Assembly (NCBI GenBank): GCA_038233815.1
Contig: JBBSVE010000024.1
Location: 1-28,507, forward strand
Length of the DNA: 28,507 bases
Source of the DNA: JBBSVE01 sp038233815
Lineage (GTDB): Bacteria; Pseudomonadota; Alphaproteobacteria; Rhodobacterales; Rhodobacteraceae
Direction: 5' to 3'
Translations under genes and position numbers: made by a program
Shown: in pieces, positions 1-8,149 of the stretch
Position numbering within the stretch: the stretch's first letter is position 1
How the letters are laid out: each line of letters starts with the position of its first letter
The notes under the pieces: generated by a model
The model's input: only the letters and a program-made list of their open reading frames with translations
Database searches by the model: none
Told to the model about the DNA's origin: nothing

Positions 1-611
1 CGCCTTGGGAGGCCGAAGCGTCGTCGGCGAACGCCTGTTCGGCACGGCACCATTCGGGCGCTGGCAGACGCAGACGGTCATCGCCGGGCTCACCTTTGAG
101 GCGCCGATCGCGCCCTGGGTGATCGGCGGGGCTCTGGATCGAGCCGCTTTCGACCTCTGCGTCGGGGCCCGGCTCGCACCGCCTCTGTCGCCCGACACCG
201 TGTTCGTCGGGTCTTTGATCCACGGGATCAAATCCTGTCCCTCCTCACTCCCTCTCGACCCACAAGAGCCCGAAGGCGATCGAAATCCTGAACGCCCATG
301 GCTGCTGGATGCTCTTCCTGCCGGCTTGCTCGCCAGACCTGAACCCCATCGAGACGGCTTGCTCGAGGCTGAAGGCTCATCTCTGCCGTATCGGCGCGCG
401 ACCCTGCGATGCCCTCATCCACGCAATCGGTGACATCTGCGGCCTCGTCGATCCCAAAGAGTGCTGGAACGCCTTAAAGGCGGCCGGATATGCACCGGAT
501 GGATGGCAAACCGCTTTAAGGCCGGGGCCGGTGCCGCAATGCGTCGTGCCTTTGGCGACGGTGACGGGGAAGGGCACCTCGCCACCGCCCGGCCGACCGA
601 AGCGTGCGTAA
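1..611 (+). pseudogene. Frameshifted IS630-family transposase (DDE_3), C-terminal part
   Basis: The reading frame entered at position 2 gives an IS630-like stretch (GERLFGTAPFGRWQTQTVIAG, then IAPWVIGGALDRAAFDLCV and LAPPLSPDTVFV) up to about 208. The match then moves to the +3 frame from about 252: LSTHKSPKAIEIL, CWMLFLPACSPDLNPIE, ECWNALKAAGYAPDG, ending near 503. In this family the second catalytic Asp sits in an LDNLS(S/T)HKSP motif. Here the DN is gone and about 40 bp of unrelated sequence sits at that point, while the third acidic residue (E of NPIE) survives. The frame stays open to a stop at 609-611. The gene is dead: it has a frameshift, a lost catalytic residue and no N-terminus in view. 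Confidence 0.8.
214..232. repeat. 8-bp inverted repeat inside the transposase relic
   Basis: TTTGATCC and GGATCAAA are separated by only ACG. This perfect hairpin lies in the segment that replaced the catalytic DN of the transposase. It is probably part of the foreign insert described in the findings. Confidence 0.6.
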
Positions 612-634
612 AACCAGACGGCGAGGACCGAACC

Positions 635-778
635 TTAGAGCCGGGTCAGCGGCCAGACCATCGCCATGGTCCACATTTTCTGCGGGTGTTTGCGGACATC
701 CCAACCGATCCAGACCGCGCTGAGTATCCCCGATGCGATCATGAGGGCGGACAGCGCGGACAGCCAGACCGGGATCAT
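635..778 (-). pseudogene. Truncated DUF4396-like membrane protein, N-terminal 47 residues
   Basis: Starting at the ATG complementary to 776-778, the frame encodes 47 residues. They form one hydrophobic helix (about residues 4-24, VWLSALSALMIASGILSAVWI), then WDVRKHPQKMW and MAMVWPLT. From memory this matches the start of DUF4396 proteins: a first membrane helix, a D-x-R-R-x-P-Q-x-M-W segment and VWPxTALY. The match ends at the TAA at 635-637, next to the IS630 relic, so the rest of the protein is missing. The stop is formed by CTC-TA|A, and family members have Leu-Tyr here (CTC-TAY), which suggests the element inserted in the Tyr codon. Upstream AAGG is a weak ribosome site. The family assignment is moderate; the truncation next to the IS is clear. 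Confidence 0.55.
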
Positions 779-849
779 GGGAACTGCCTTGAGTGTCCAT
801 AGGGACGCTCCCAGTTTGCCTGCGTCCCGGCGCCGTTCCCGACCATGCC

Positions 850-879
850 TTGCGGTGCGCAGCGCTTCCGCCCTAGAAC
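850..879 (+). promoter_or_regulatory. Candidate promoter of the rpe operon
   Basis: TTGCGG at 850-855 and TAGAAC at 874-879 are separated by 18 bp. They would start transcription near 886, about 19 bases before the rpe ATG. This TTGCGG-type -35 is common in high-GC alphaproteobacteria. It is read by eye only. Confidence 0.4.
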
Positions 880-904
880 GGGACGACCCTCGGGACTGGA
901 CCCC

Positions 905-1594
905 ATGACAGCCGACCGCACCCCCCTGATCGCCGCCTCGATCCTCGCTGCCGACTTCTCCGATTTCGGCGCGGAATGCCGCGCGGTGGAGGCGGCGGGT
1001 GCGGACTGGGTGCATGTCGACGTGATGGACGGGCACTATGTCCCGAACCTTACCTTCGGGCCGGAAATGTGCCGCGCGCTGCGGCCCCACATCGGCGGCA
1101 CGATGGACGTGCATCTGATGATCGCCCCGGTCGATCCCTACATCGAGGCCTTCGCCGCCTCGGGGGCCGACAGCATCTCCGCCCACGTCGAGGCGGGGCC
1201 GCATATCCACCGCACGCTTCAGGCCATCCGCGCGGCGGGCTGCCGGGCGGCGGTCGCGATCAATCCCGGCACCCCGGCGGAGACGCTGGAAAACCTGCTC
1301 GACCTCGTGGACCTCGTCAACGTGCTGACCGTCAATCCGGGCTTCGGCGGACAAAGCTTGATCGAGAGCCAGCTTGCCAAGATCACCCGAATCCGTGCGA
1401 TGATCGGCGACCGGCCGATCCTGATCGAGGCAGATGGCGGCGTCTCCACCGCGACTGCGGGGCGGGTGACGGCGGCGGGGGCCGACGTGCTGATCGCGGG
1501 CTCTGCGGTGTTCGGCGGCGGCAGCGTGTCCGCCCCCGGTGCCTACGGCGACAACATCCGCGCGTTGCGTGCGGCGGCAAGGGACGGCGCGTGA
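905..1594 (+). CDS. rpe: Ribulose-phosphate 3-epimerase
   Basis: Interconverts D-ribulose 5-phosphate and D-xylulose 5-phosphate in the cytoplasmic pentose phosphate pathway (and the Calvin cycle where present). The 229-residue product is a full-length TIM barrel of this family. It shows SILAADF (12-18), HVDVMDGHYVPNLTFG (37-52), HLM (70-72), NPGFGGQ (144-150) and EADGGV (175-180). The metal ligands expected in the family, H37, D39, H70 and D177, are all present, with D39 and D177 as the acid/base pair. The frame is open back to 845, but the family begins just before SILAADF, so the ATG at 905 is chosen. Its stop overlaps the gph start, as in many proteobacterial rpe-gph operons. Confidence 0.95.
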   Translation: MTADRTPLIAASILAADFSDFGAECRAVEAAGADWVHVDVMDGHYVPNLTFGPEMCRALRPHIGGTMDVHLMIAPVDPYIEAFAASGADSISAHVEAGPHIHRTLQAIRAAGCRAAVAINPGTPAETLENLLDLVDLVNVLTVNPGFGGQSLIESQLAKITRIRAMIGDRPILIEADGGVSTATAGRVTAAGADVLIAGSAVFGGGSVSAPGAYGDNIRALRAAARDGA

Positions 1595-2244
1595 CCGGCA
1601 TCATCTTCGACCTCGACGGCACGCTGATCGACAGCCTGCCCGACCTCCATGCCGTGGCGAACCGGGTGCTGGCGGAGGAGGGCCGTCCCCCCCTGTCGAT
1701 GACCCTCGTGCGGGGCTTCATCGGACGCGGCGTGCCGTGGCTCGTGGGCCAGATCCTCGCCGCCTCGGGCGAGCCGGTGGACCGTGCCCAGCACGACCGC
1801 GCGGTGGAGAGCTATGAGCGCCACTACATGACCGCGACTGACCTGACCCATCCCTATCCGGGCGTGCCGGAGGCTCTGACGGCGCTGCGGGACGCGGGCC
1901 ACCGGCTGGCGCTTTGCACCAACAAGTCGGTGAAGCCGACCGGCGCGGTGCTGGAAAAGCTGGACCTCGCGCAGTTCTTCGATGCGGTGATCGGCGGCGA
2001 TACGCTGGCGTCCCGAAAGCCCGATCCCGCGATGGTCCATGCCGCTGTCGACGCTCTGGGCGGTGGCCCGTCGCTTTACGTCGGCGACGGCGAGTCGGAC
2101 GAGACGGCAGCCCATGCGGCGGGGCTGCGCTTCATCCTCTTCACCGAAGGCTACCGCAAGACAAAGGTGGAGGATCTGCCGCACGAGGCGGTGTTCTCGG
2201 ACTATGCAGACCTCCCCGATCTCGTCGCCCGTCTGAAAGGCTGA
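1591..2244 (+). CDS. gph: Phosphoglycolate phosphatase (HAD superfamily)
   Basis: Dephosphorylates 2-phosphoglycolate, a product of RuBisCO oxygenation or of DNA 3'-end repair. The 217-residue protein has the four HAD motifs: DLDGTLIDS with nucleophile D7 and acid/base D9, CTNKS, KPDP, and VGDGESDE. The helical cap lies between the first two. It starts with GTG at 1591 in a GTGA overlap with the rpe stop, so the two are translationally coupled. Pairing with rpe favours the Gph role over other HAD phosphatases; substrate specificity cannot be read from the sequence. Confidence 0.88.
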   Translation: MTGIIFDLDGTLIDSLPDLHAVANRVLAEEGRPPLSMTLVRGFIGRGVPWLVGQILAASGEPVDRAQHDRAVESYERHYMTATDLTHPYPGVPEALTALRDAGHRLALCTNKSVKPTGAVLEKLDLAQFFDAVIGGDTLASRKPDPAMVHAAVDALGGGPSLYVGDGESDETAAHAAGLRFILFTEGYRKTKVEDLPHEAVFSDYADLPDLVARLKG

Positions 2245-2249
2245 ACCCC

Positions 2250-3059
2250 GTGCCCGATCCCGATGCGTCCTACCGCTTTACCCATGCCATCGTGCGCCGC
2301 CCCGCGCCCAGCATCGTGGACGGGTTGCGCGCGGTCGATACCGGCACACCCGATCTGGCGCTGATGCAGGCGCATCACGAAGACTATGTCGCCGCGCTGA
2401 AAGCCACCGGCGCGTCGGTCACGGAGCTGGAGGCCGCGCCGGACTTCCCCGACTCCGTCTTCGTCGAGGATACCGCGCTTTGCATGCCGGACTGCGCCAT
2501 TGTGATGCGTCCCGGTGCGGCGTCCCGGCTGGGGGAGGCCGCGCTGATGGAACCGCATCTGGTGGCACTCTACGACGAGGTTGCGCGGATCGGGGCGCCG
2601 GGCTTCATTGAGGGCGGCGACATCCTCGTGACCGGGCGGGAGATCCTCGTCGGCCGCTCCGCCCGGACGGATGCTGCGGGCGTGGCGGCGCTGCGCGCCC
2701 TCGTGGAGCCGCGCGGATATGCGCTGCGCGAGGTGGAGACGCCGCCGGATGTGCTCCACTTCAAGACCGACTGCTCGCTTCTGGATGCCCACACGGTGCT
2801 CTGCACCCGGCGTCTCGCCGCGACGGGGTGTTTCGAGGGCTACCGGGTCGTCCATACCGCGGACGGCGAGGAGGCTGCGGCGAACGCGATCCGCTTCAAC
2901 GACATCGTGCTGATGGCGGCCGGATTTCCCCGCACCCGTGACGCGCTGGACGACGCGGGCTTTGCGGTGCGCGAGATCGGCAACAGCGAATGCGCCAAGA
3001 TCGACGGGGGCATGTCGTGCCTGTCGCTCCGCTTCTCTCCGGGGAGGCGGCGTGGCTGA
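2250..3059 (+). CDS. ddaH: Dimethylarginine dimethylaminohydrolase (amidinotransferase fold)
   Basis: Predicted to hydrolyse N-omega-methylated arginines to citrulline and methylamines. The 269-residue product has the family hallmarks: SVFVEDTA (69-76), IEGGDIL (120-126), HFKTDCSLL (170-178), EIGNSECAKIDGGMSCLSLRF (242-262). By comparison with Pseudomonas aeruginosa DDAH, the catalytic residues would be C257, H170 and E121. The GTG at 2250 is chosen because homology starts with YRFTHAIVRRP a few codons later; AAAGG about 9 bases upstream can serve as ribosome site. It begins 5 bases after gph and overlaps the next gene by 8 bases, so it belongs to the rpe cluster. A related guanidino-modifying hydrolase activity is possible. 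Confidence 0.85.
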   Translation: MPDPDASYRFTHAIVRRPAPSIVDGLRAVDTGTPDLALMQAHHEDYVAALKATGASVTELEAAPDFPDSVFVEDTALCMPDCAIVMRPGAASRLGEAALMEPHLVALYDEVARIGAPGFIEGGDILVTGREILVGRSARTDAAGVAALRALVEPRGYALREVETPPDVLHFKTDCSLLDAHTVLCTRRLAATGCFEGYRVVHTADGEEAAANAIRFNDIVLMAAGFPRTRDALDDAGFAVREIGNSECAKIDGGMSCLSLRFSPGRRRG

Positions 3060-4062
3060 CGCGCCCCGGTCGGGGCAGGGGCGCACCGTCTTCAACATCG
3101 TCGCCGTCGGGCAGGGCGGACGGCTGCAATATGAGGCGGTGCTGCTCGCCGCCTCGCTGCGCGCGACGAACCCGGATTTCGCCGGGCGTCTGTTGATCGC
3201 GGAGCCGCAGCCCGGTCCGCTCTGGCCCTCCGACCCGCGGTTGGACGATCCCGGCGCGCGCGCACTGCTGGACAGCCTCGGCGCCGAGATCGTGCCGTTC
3301 GAGAGCCGCCATTTCGGGGCCGCCTACCCTTACGGCAACAAGATCGAATGTCTGTCCGCAATCCCCGATGCGCCGTTCCTGTTCCTTGACACCGACACGC
3401 TGGTGACGGGACCGCTGGACAGTCTCCGCTTTGATTTCGCGCGCCCCTCGGCCTCGATGCGGCGCGAAGGGACATGGCCGGTGCCGACACTCTACGGCCC
3501 CGGGATCGGCGCGATCTGGCGGTCGCTCTTTGAGCGTTTCGGCCTCGCCTTCGATACCAGCCTCGATAGGGCGCAGCCCGAGGACTACTGGCAGCGCTAC
3601 CTCTATTTCAACGCGGGCTGGTTCTTTCACGAAAGCCCCAAGGCTTTCGGGGTGCGGTATCTGGACTATGCGCTGGCAATCCGCGACGCGCCGCCCGACG
3701 CGCTGCTGGGCCAGATGCTCGATCCGTGGCTCGATCAGGTGGCGCTGCCGCTTACGGTGCATGCCTTCGGTGGCGGACGTCCGGGACCGGAGCTTGCCGG
3801 GCTGGACGGCGACGTAACCTGCCACTGGCGTCTGATGCCGCTGCTTTACGCCCGCGAAAGCGACCGCACCGTGGCGCTGCTGGAGGAGGTGGCCCGCGCG
3901 CCCGGCGTTCAACAGGTGCTGGAGGGCTATGCGCCCTTCCGGCGGATGATCTACCGGGGGCAGGGGCCGGAGGTTCGCGCGCTCTTCGACCGCGATGCCC
4001 TGCCGCGCCGCGAACAGGCGATCCGCAACCGGATCCGTCGCGAAGGTCTCTGGGTGCGCTGA
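3052..4062 (+). CDS. Glycosyltransferase-like protein with DXD motif
   Basis: A 336-residue cytoplasmic protein with no signal peptide. The N-terminal part has a nucleotide-sugar-transferase look: FNIVAVGQGGRLQYEAVLLAASLR (14-37), then NKIECLS and FLFLDTDTLVTGPLD (109-123), where D113-T-D115 is a DXD metal/nucleotide-sugar motif. YLYFNAGWFFH further on is also typical of GT8-like folds. The acceptor is unknown. The GTG at 3052 is preceded by GGGGAGG at 3041-3047, an ideal ribosome site inside the end of the ddaH gene, which fixes the start. It is the last gene of the rpe cluster. A 7-bp GGGCCGG/CCGGCCC stem at 4065-4095 after the stop lacks a T-run, so it is at best a weak terminator. Confidence 0.7.
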   Translation: MADAPRSGQGRTVFNIVAVGQGGRLQYEAVLLAASLRATNPDFAGRLLIAEPQPGPLWPSDPRLDDPGARALLDSLGAEIVPFESRHFGAAYPYGNKIECLSAIPDAPFLFLDTDTLVTGPLDSLRFDFARPSASMRREGTWPVPTLYGPGIGAIWRSLFERFGLAFDTSLDRAQPEDYWQRYLYFNAGWFFHESPKAFGVRYLDYALAIRDAPPDALLGQMLDPWLDQVALPLTVHAFGGGRPGPELAGLDGDVTCHWRLMPLLYARESDRTVALLEEVARAPGVQQVLEGYAPFRRMIYRGQGPEVRALFDRDALPRREQAIRNRIRREGLWVR

Positions 4063-4073
4063 CGGGGCCGGTC

Positions 4074-4101
4074 TTGCTCTGCCCGGCGCCGGCCCTATCT
4101 G
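4074..4101 (+). promoter_or_regulatory. Weak candidate promoter for the DUF3072 gene
   Basis: TTGCTC at 4074-4079 and TATCTG at 4096-4101 are 16 bp apart, 42 bp before the start codon. Each hexamer matches only three consensus positions, so support is slight. Confidence 0.22.
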
Positions 4102-4142
4102 ACGGGGTGGAACATTCCATAAACCTCAAGCGGAGATGACGC

Positions 4143-4382
4143 ATGGCCGACACCACCGATCCCAAGGCCCCGACCGACCGGTCCAACACCGTCAAGGACC
4201 CGAGCGACTGGACCACCGGCGACGAGCCGATGACGGGCGCGCAGGCCTCCTACCTCAAGACGCTGTGCGAGGAGACGGACGAGACGTTCGACGAGACGCT
4301 GACCAAGGCCGCCGCGTCGGTGAAGATCGACGAGTTGCAGGGCCGCGATGATCGCCTGACAGCCCCGGCGCAGAAGGACTGA
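4143..4382 (+). CDS. DUF3072 domain small protein
   Basis: A 79-residue acidic, hydrophilic protein. Its central segment, MTGAQASYLKTLCEETDETFDETLTKAAASVKIDELQ (30-66), matches the DUF3072 pattern: a short helix-loop-helix often seen in small or C-terminal domains resembling the SAP-like segments used for nucleic-acid contact. No function is established as far as I know. The N-terminal 29 residues are low-complexity and polar, with SNTVKDPSDWTTGDEP. The start at 4143 follows CGGAGA about 9 bases upstream. It stands alone between the rpe cluster and a - strand tRNA. Confidence 0.75.
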   Translation: MADTTDPKAPTDRSNTVKDPSDWTTGDEPMTGAQASYLKTLCEETDETFDETLTKAAASVKIDELQGRDDRLTAPAQKD

Positions 4383-4389
4383 CGCGTTT

Positions 4390-4414
4390 CCCCGGTCCGG
4401 GCAACCGGCCGGGG
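4390..4414 (+). terminator. GC-rich hairpin after the DUF3072 gene
   Basis: CCCCGGTC pairs with GGCCGGGG (eight pairs including one T-G) 7 bases after the stop codon. No T-run follows, so it would be a poor intrinsic terminator. It may only protect the mRNA 3' end. Confidence 0.35.
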
Positions 4415-4420
4415 CATCGT

Positions 4421-4468
4421 CGATCTGAAATCTCGTCGATCTGAAATCGTGTTGATCTGAAATCGTGG
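4421..4468. repeat. Three tandem copies of a 16-bp repeat
   Basis: CGATCTGAAATCTCGT (4421-4436), CGATCTGAAATCGTGT (4437-4452) and TGATCTGAAATCGTGG (4453-4468) lie head to tail with no spacer. All three share GATCTGAAATC. The period is 16, not a multiple of 3, so it is not a coding repeat. It sits between the DUF3072 gene and tRNA-Gly. It could be an operator array or replication slippage; nothing in it identifies a binding protein. Confidence 0.85.
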
Positions 4469-4504
4469 CGGCGGACGGCGTGCGACGCGTCCGACTGTTC
4501 CGGT

Positions 4505-4579
4505 TGGAGCGGGCGAAGAGATTCGAACTCTCGACCCTAACCTTGGCAAGGTTATGCTCTACCCCTGAGCTACGCCCGC
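4505..4579 (-). tRNA. tRNA-Gly (anticodon GCC)
   Basis: The - strand folds as a complete cloverleaf. The acceptor stem is GCGGGCG/CGCCCGC (4573-4579 with 4509-4515). The D-arm is AGCTCAGGGGTAGAGC. The anticodon stem-loop ACCTTGCCAAGGT has anticodon GCC, and the T-arm is GAGAGTTCGAATCTC. The discriminator base is U and the CCA end is encoded (4505-4507). The gene reads in the same direction as the upstream pyc gene, 77 bases after its stop. Confidence 0.97.
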
Positions 4580-4656
4580 ACTCCGTTCCGGTAGGCGGGA
4601 TGTAGTAAACCGCACCGGCCATCGCAAGCGGAAAATGAAGCGGCGGCGGGATCGGG

Positions 4657-7600
4657 TCAGGCAAGCTCCACCAGCAGATCCTTGGCGTCGATCTGTGCCC
4701 CCGCCGTCACATGGACCGCACCGACCGTGGCCGCCCGGTCGGCGTGGATCCCCGTCTCCATCTTCATCGCCTCGATGGTCAGCAGCAGATCGCCCGCATT
4801 GACCTTCTGCCCCGCCACCACCGCGACGGAGGCGATCGCACCCGGCATCGGTGCGCCGACATGGGCGGGGTTGCCCTCCTCCGCCTTGGGCCTGGCGCCG
4901 GTCTTGGCCTTCACCGCCCGGTTCGGGACGCGCACCACGCGGGGCTGGCCGTTCAGCTCGAAGAACACCCGCACCTCGCCGTCGTCGGTGGTCTCCCCCA
5001 CCGCCTGAAGCCGGATCTCCAGCGTCTTGCCGGGGTCGATCTCGGCGGCGATCTCCTCCCCCGGTTCCATGCCGTAAAAGAAGGTGCGCGTGGGCAGGCA
5101 GCGAACCGGACCGTAGGCGCGGTGACGCGCGCGGTAGTCCATGAAGACCTTCGGATACATGAGGTAGCCGTTCAGATCCTCGTCGTCGACGGAGGTATCG
5201 TCAGGCTCCTCCGCGCCCTGTGCCAGATCGGCCGCGAGGCGGGAGCGTGCAGCGTCGAGGTCGATCGCGTCCAGACGCGCGCCGGGGCGGTCGGTGAGCG
5301 GGGCCTCGTCCTTCAGCACCTTTCGCAGGATCGCCTCGGGCCAGCCGCCGGGGGGCTGACCGAGGTTGCCTCGGAGCATGTCCACCACCGAGTCCGGGAA
5401 GGCCACGTCAACGTCGGGATCCTCCACCTGTGCGCGGCTGAGGTTCTGCGCCACCATCATCAACGCCATGTCGCCCACCACCTTCGACGATGGCGTGACC
5501 TTCACGATATCGCCGAACATCGCGTTCACGTCGGCATAGGTTTGCGCCACACGGTGCCAGCGATCCTCCAGCCCAAGGGAGCGCGCCTGCGCCTTGAGGT
5601 TGGTGAACTGCCCGCCCGGCATCTCGTGCAGATAGACCTCGGAGGCGGGGGCCTGAAGACCGGACTCGAAGGCCGCATACTGGTCGCGCACGGCCTCCCA
5701 GTAGTTGGAGATCTCGCGCACCGCCGCGATCGAAAGGCCGGTGTCGCGATCGGTATGGGACAGCGCCTCCACGATGGTGCCGAGCGTCGCCTGGCTCGTG
5801 TTGCCCGACAGCGCGTCCATTGCGCAATCGACGGCATCCACCCCGGCCTCGGCGGCGGCGAGGATCGTGGCGCAGGCGATGCCCGCCGTGTCGTGGGTGT
5901 GGAAATGGATCGGCAGGCCCACCTCCTCCTTCAGCGCCTTCACCAGAACGCGCGCGGCGGCGGGCTTCAAAAGCCCCGCCATGTCCTTCAGCCCCAGCAC
6001 ATGCGCGCCAGCGGCTTCCAGATCGCGGGCCATCCCGAGGTAGTATTTCAGGTCATATTTCGCCCGGTCGGGATCGAGCATGTCGCCGGTGTAGCAGATC
6101 GTGCCCTCGCAGACCTTGCCCGCCGCCACCACCGCGTCCATCGCAACGCGCATGTTCTCCACCCAGTTGAGGCTGTCGAAGACGCGGAACAGGTCCACCC
6201 CGGTCTCGGCCGCCTGGGCTACAAAGAACTGCACCACATTGTCGGGGTAGTTGGTGTAGCCAACCCCGTTGGAGCCGCGCAGGAGCATCTGCGTCATCAC
6301 GTTGGGCAGTGCCGCGCGGATATCTCGAAGGCGCTGCCACGGGCATTCCTGCAGAAATCGGTAGGCCACGTCGAAGGTGGCCCCGCCCCAGCACTCGACC
6401 GAGAAAAGTTGCGGCAGGTTCGCCGCATAGGCCGGCGCCACGCGGATCATGTCGATCGACCGCATCCGGGTGGCAAGCAGGCTCTGATGGCCGTCGCGCA
6501 TCGTGGTGTCGGTGATGAGGAGCCGCTGCTGCGCCGTCATCCAGTCCGCGACGCCTTCGGGGCCTTTCTGCTCCAGCAGGTTGCGGGTGCCCATCGCGGG
6601 TTCGGCATGGAGCGTGGGGGGCCGCGCCGCCTTGGCCTGCGCGTGGGGCCGGTCGCGGCCCGCCGTTTCGGGGTGCCCGTTCACGGTGATGTCGGCGATG
6701 TAGGTCAGGATCTTCGTCGCCCGGTCGCGGCGGCGCTTGAAATGAAAGAGGTCCGGCGTCGTGTCGATGAACTTCGTGGTGTAGGTGTTATCCAGAAACG
6801 TCGGATGTTTCAGCAGATTCTCCACGAACGCGATGTTGGTGGAGACGCCGCGAATGCGGAACTCGCGCAGCGCCCGGTCCATCCGCGCGATGGCCTTTTC
6901 CGGCGTCTGGGCATGGGCCGTGACCTTCACGAGCAAGCTGTCATAATAGCGCGTGATGACGCCGCCCGCATAGGCCGTGCCGCCGTCGAGCCTTATCCCC
7001 ATGCCGGTGGCGGAGCGGTAGGCCGTGAGCCTGCCGTAATCGGGGATGAAGTTATTCTGCGGGTCTTCCGTCGTGACCCGGCATTGCAGCGCGTGACCCG
7101 AGAGCACGATATCCTCCTGCCGCGCGATGCCGGTGGCCTCGGCCAGCGACTTGCCCTCGGCAATGCGGATCTGGGCCTGCACGATATCGATGCCGGTCAC
7201 CTCCTCGGTGACGGTATGTTCGACCTGGACACGGGGATTGACCTCGATGAAATAGAACTGCTCGTCGTCCATATCCATCAGGAACTCGACGGTGCCCGCG
7301 CATTCATAGTCCACATGCGCGCAGATTCGGCGGCCGAGATCGCAGACATGGGCGCGTTGTTCGGGCGTGAGATAGGGGGCGGGCGCGCGCTCGACGACCT
7401 TCTGATTGCGGCGCTGGACGGAACAATCGCGCTCGAACAGGTGATAGATCGCGCCATGCCGGTCGCCGAGGATCTGGACCTCGACATGCCGGGCGCGCTG
7501 GATCATCTTTTCGAGATAGCCCTCGCCATTGCCGAACGCCGCTTCCGCCTCGCGCCGGCCTTCGCGGACCTTGGCCTCCAGCTCCTCCTCCGCTTCGATA

Positions 7601-8118
7601 GGGCGCATCCCGCGCCCGCCACCGCCCCACGAGGCCTTGAGCATCAGCGGATAGCCGACCTCCGCCGCCTGCCGCTTCACGAGCGCCATGTCGTCGCCCA
7701 GAACCTCGGTCGCGGGGATCACCGGAACCCCCGCCGCCATCGCGACCCGGCGCGCGGAGGCCTTGTCGCCCAACGCCCGCATCGTCTCCGCCCGGGGGCC
7801 GATGAAGGCGATCCCGGCGGCGTCGCAGGCATCTACGAAATCGGGATTCTCCGACAACAGGCCATAGCCCGGATGGATCGCATCCGCGCCCGACATCTTG
7901 GCGACCCGGATGATTTCCCCGATCGAGAGGTAGGCCCCCACCGGCGACAGCCCTTCGCCGATCCGGTAGGCCTCGTCCGCCTTGAACCGGTGGAGCGAGA
8001 GCTTGTCCTCCTCGGCATAGACGGCGACCGTCTTCTTGCCCATCTCATTGGCCGCCCGCATGACGCGGATCGCGATCTCGCCCCGGTTGGCAATCAGGAT
8101 CTTCTTGAACTCGGCCAT
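4657..8118 (-). CDS. pyc: Pyruvate carboxylase, single-chain
   Basis: Biotin-dependent carboxylation of pyruvate to oxaloacetate, an ATP- and bicarbonate-using anaplerotic step in the cytoplasm. The 1153-residue length is typical of the one-chain alpha4 enzyme. Domains in order: biotin carboxylase (about 1-450: FKKILIANRGEIAIRV, KASWGGGGRGMR, FIEVNPRVQVEHTVTE); carboxyltransferase (about 535-805: LLITDTTMRDGHQSLLATR, FHTHDTAG); PYC/OADA conserved region; and a C-terminal biotinyl domain with EAMKMETG, whose lysine near 1119 is the biotin site. The reading frame runs far upstream without a stop. However, the ATG at 8118 directly precedes the conserved N-terminus and has GGAGG 7 bases before it, so this start is secure. 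It lies downstream of the MFS gene in the same direction. Confidence 0.97.
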   Translation of the reverse strand: MAEFKKILIANRGEIAIRVMRAANEMGKKTVAVYAEEDKLSLHRFKADEAYRIGEGLSPVGAYLSIGEIIRVAKMSGADAIHPGYGLLSENPDFVDACDAAGIAFIGPRAETMRALGDKASARRVAMAAGVPVIPATEVLGDDMALVKRQAAEVGYPLMLKASWGGGGRGMRPIEAEEELEAKVREGRREAEAAFGNGEGYLEKMIQRARHVEVQILGDRHGAIYHLFERDCSVQRRNQKVVERAPAPYLTPEQRAHVCDLGRRICAHVDYECAGTVEFLMDMDDEQFYFIEVNPRVQVEHTVTEEVTGIDIVQAQIRIAEGKSLAEATGIARQEDIVLSGHALQCRVTTEDPQNNFIPDYGRLTAYRSATGMGIRLDGGTAYAGGVITRYYDSLLVKVTAHAQTPEKAIARMDRALREFRIRGVSTNIAFVENLLKHPTFLDNTYTTKFIDTTPDLFHFKRRRDRATKILTYIADITVNGHPETAGRDRPHAQAKAARPPTLHAEPAMGTRNLLEQKGPEGVADWMTAQQRLLITDTTMRDGHQSLLATRMRSIDMIRVAPAYAANLPQLFSVECWGGATFDVAYRFLQECPWQRLRDIRAALPNVMTQMLLRGSNGVGYTNYPDNVVQFFVAQAAETGVDLFRVFDSLNWVENMRVAMDAVVAAGKVCEGTICYTGDMLDPDRAKYDLKYYLGMARDLEAAGAHVLGLKDMAGLLKPAAARVLVKALKEEVGLPIHFHTHDTAGIACATILAAAEAGVDAVDCAMDALSGNTSQATLGTIVEALSHTDRDTGLSIAAVREISNYWEAVRDQYAAFESGLQAPASEVYLHEMPGGQFTNLKAQARSLGLEDRWHRVAQTYADVNAMFGDIVKVTPSSKVVGDMALMMVAQNLSRAQVEDPDVDVAFPDSVVDMLRGNLGQPPGGWPEAILRKVLKDEAPLTDRPGARLDAIDLDAARSRLAADLAQGAEEPDDTSVDDEDLNGYLMYPKVFMDYRARHRAYGPVRCLPTRTFFYGMEPGEEIAAEIDPGKTLEIRLQAVGETTDDGEVRVFFELNGQPRVVRVPNRAVKAKTGARPKAEEGNPAHVGAPMPGAIASVAVVAGQKVNAGDLLLTIEAMKMETGIHADRAATVGAVHVTAGAQIDAKDLLVELA

Positions 8119-8149
8119 GACATGTCCTCCGGGCGCACCTGCGCCCGCC

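Larger units (their letters stand above)
1..637 (+). mobile_element. Remnant of an IS630-family insertion sequence (left part outside window)
   Basis: The stretch carries the C-terminal half of an IS630-type transposase in two reading frames. It ends against a truncated host-like gene on the other strand. IS630/Tc1-mariner elements duplicate a TA dinucleotide on insertion, and a TA lies at 636-637 exactly where the neighbouring reading frame stops matching its family. The left end is beyond the window, and I could not recognise the terminal inverted repeat. The right boundary is therefore inferred from the TA and the truncated gene, not from a repeat match. The element is immobile as seen because its transposase is broken. 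Confidence 0.55.

Noticed and set aside
845..904. Longer N-terminus for rpe starting at 845
   Set aside because: The extra 20 residues have no family counterpart and would overlap the likely promoter (850-879).
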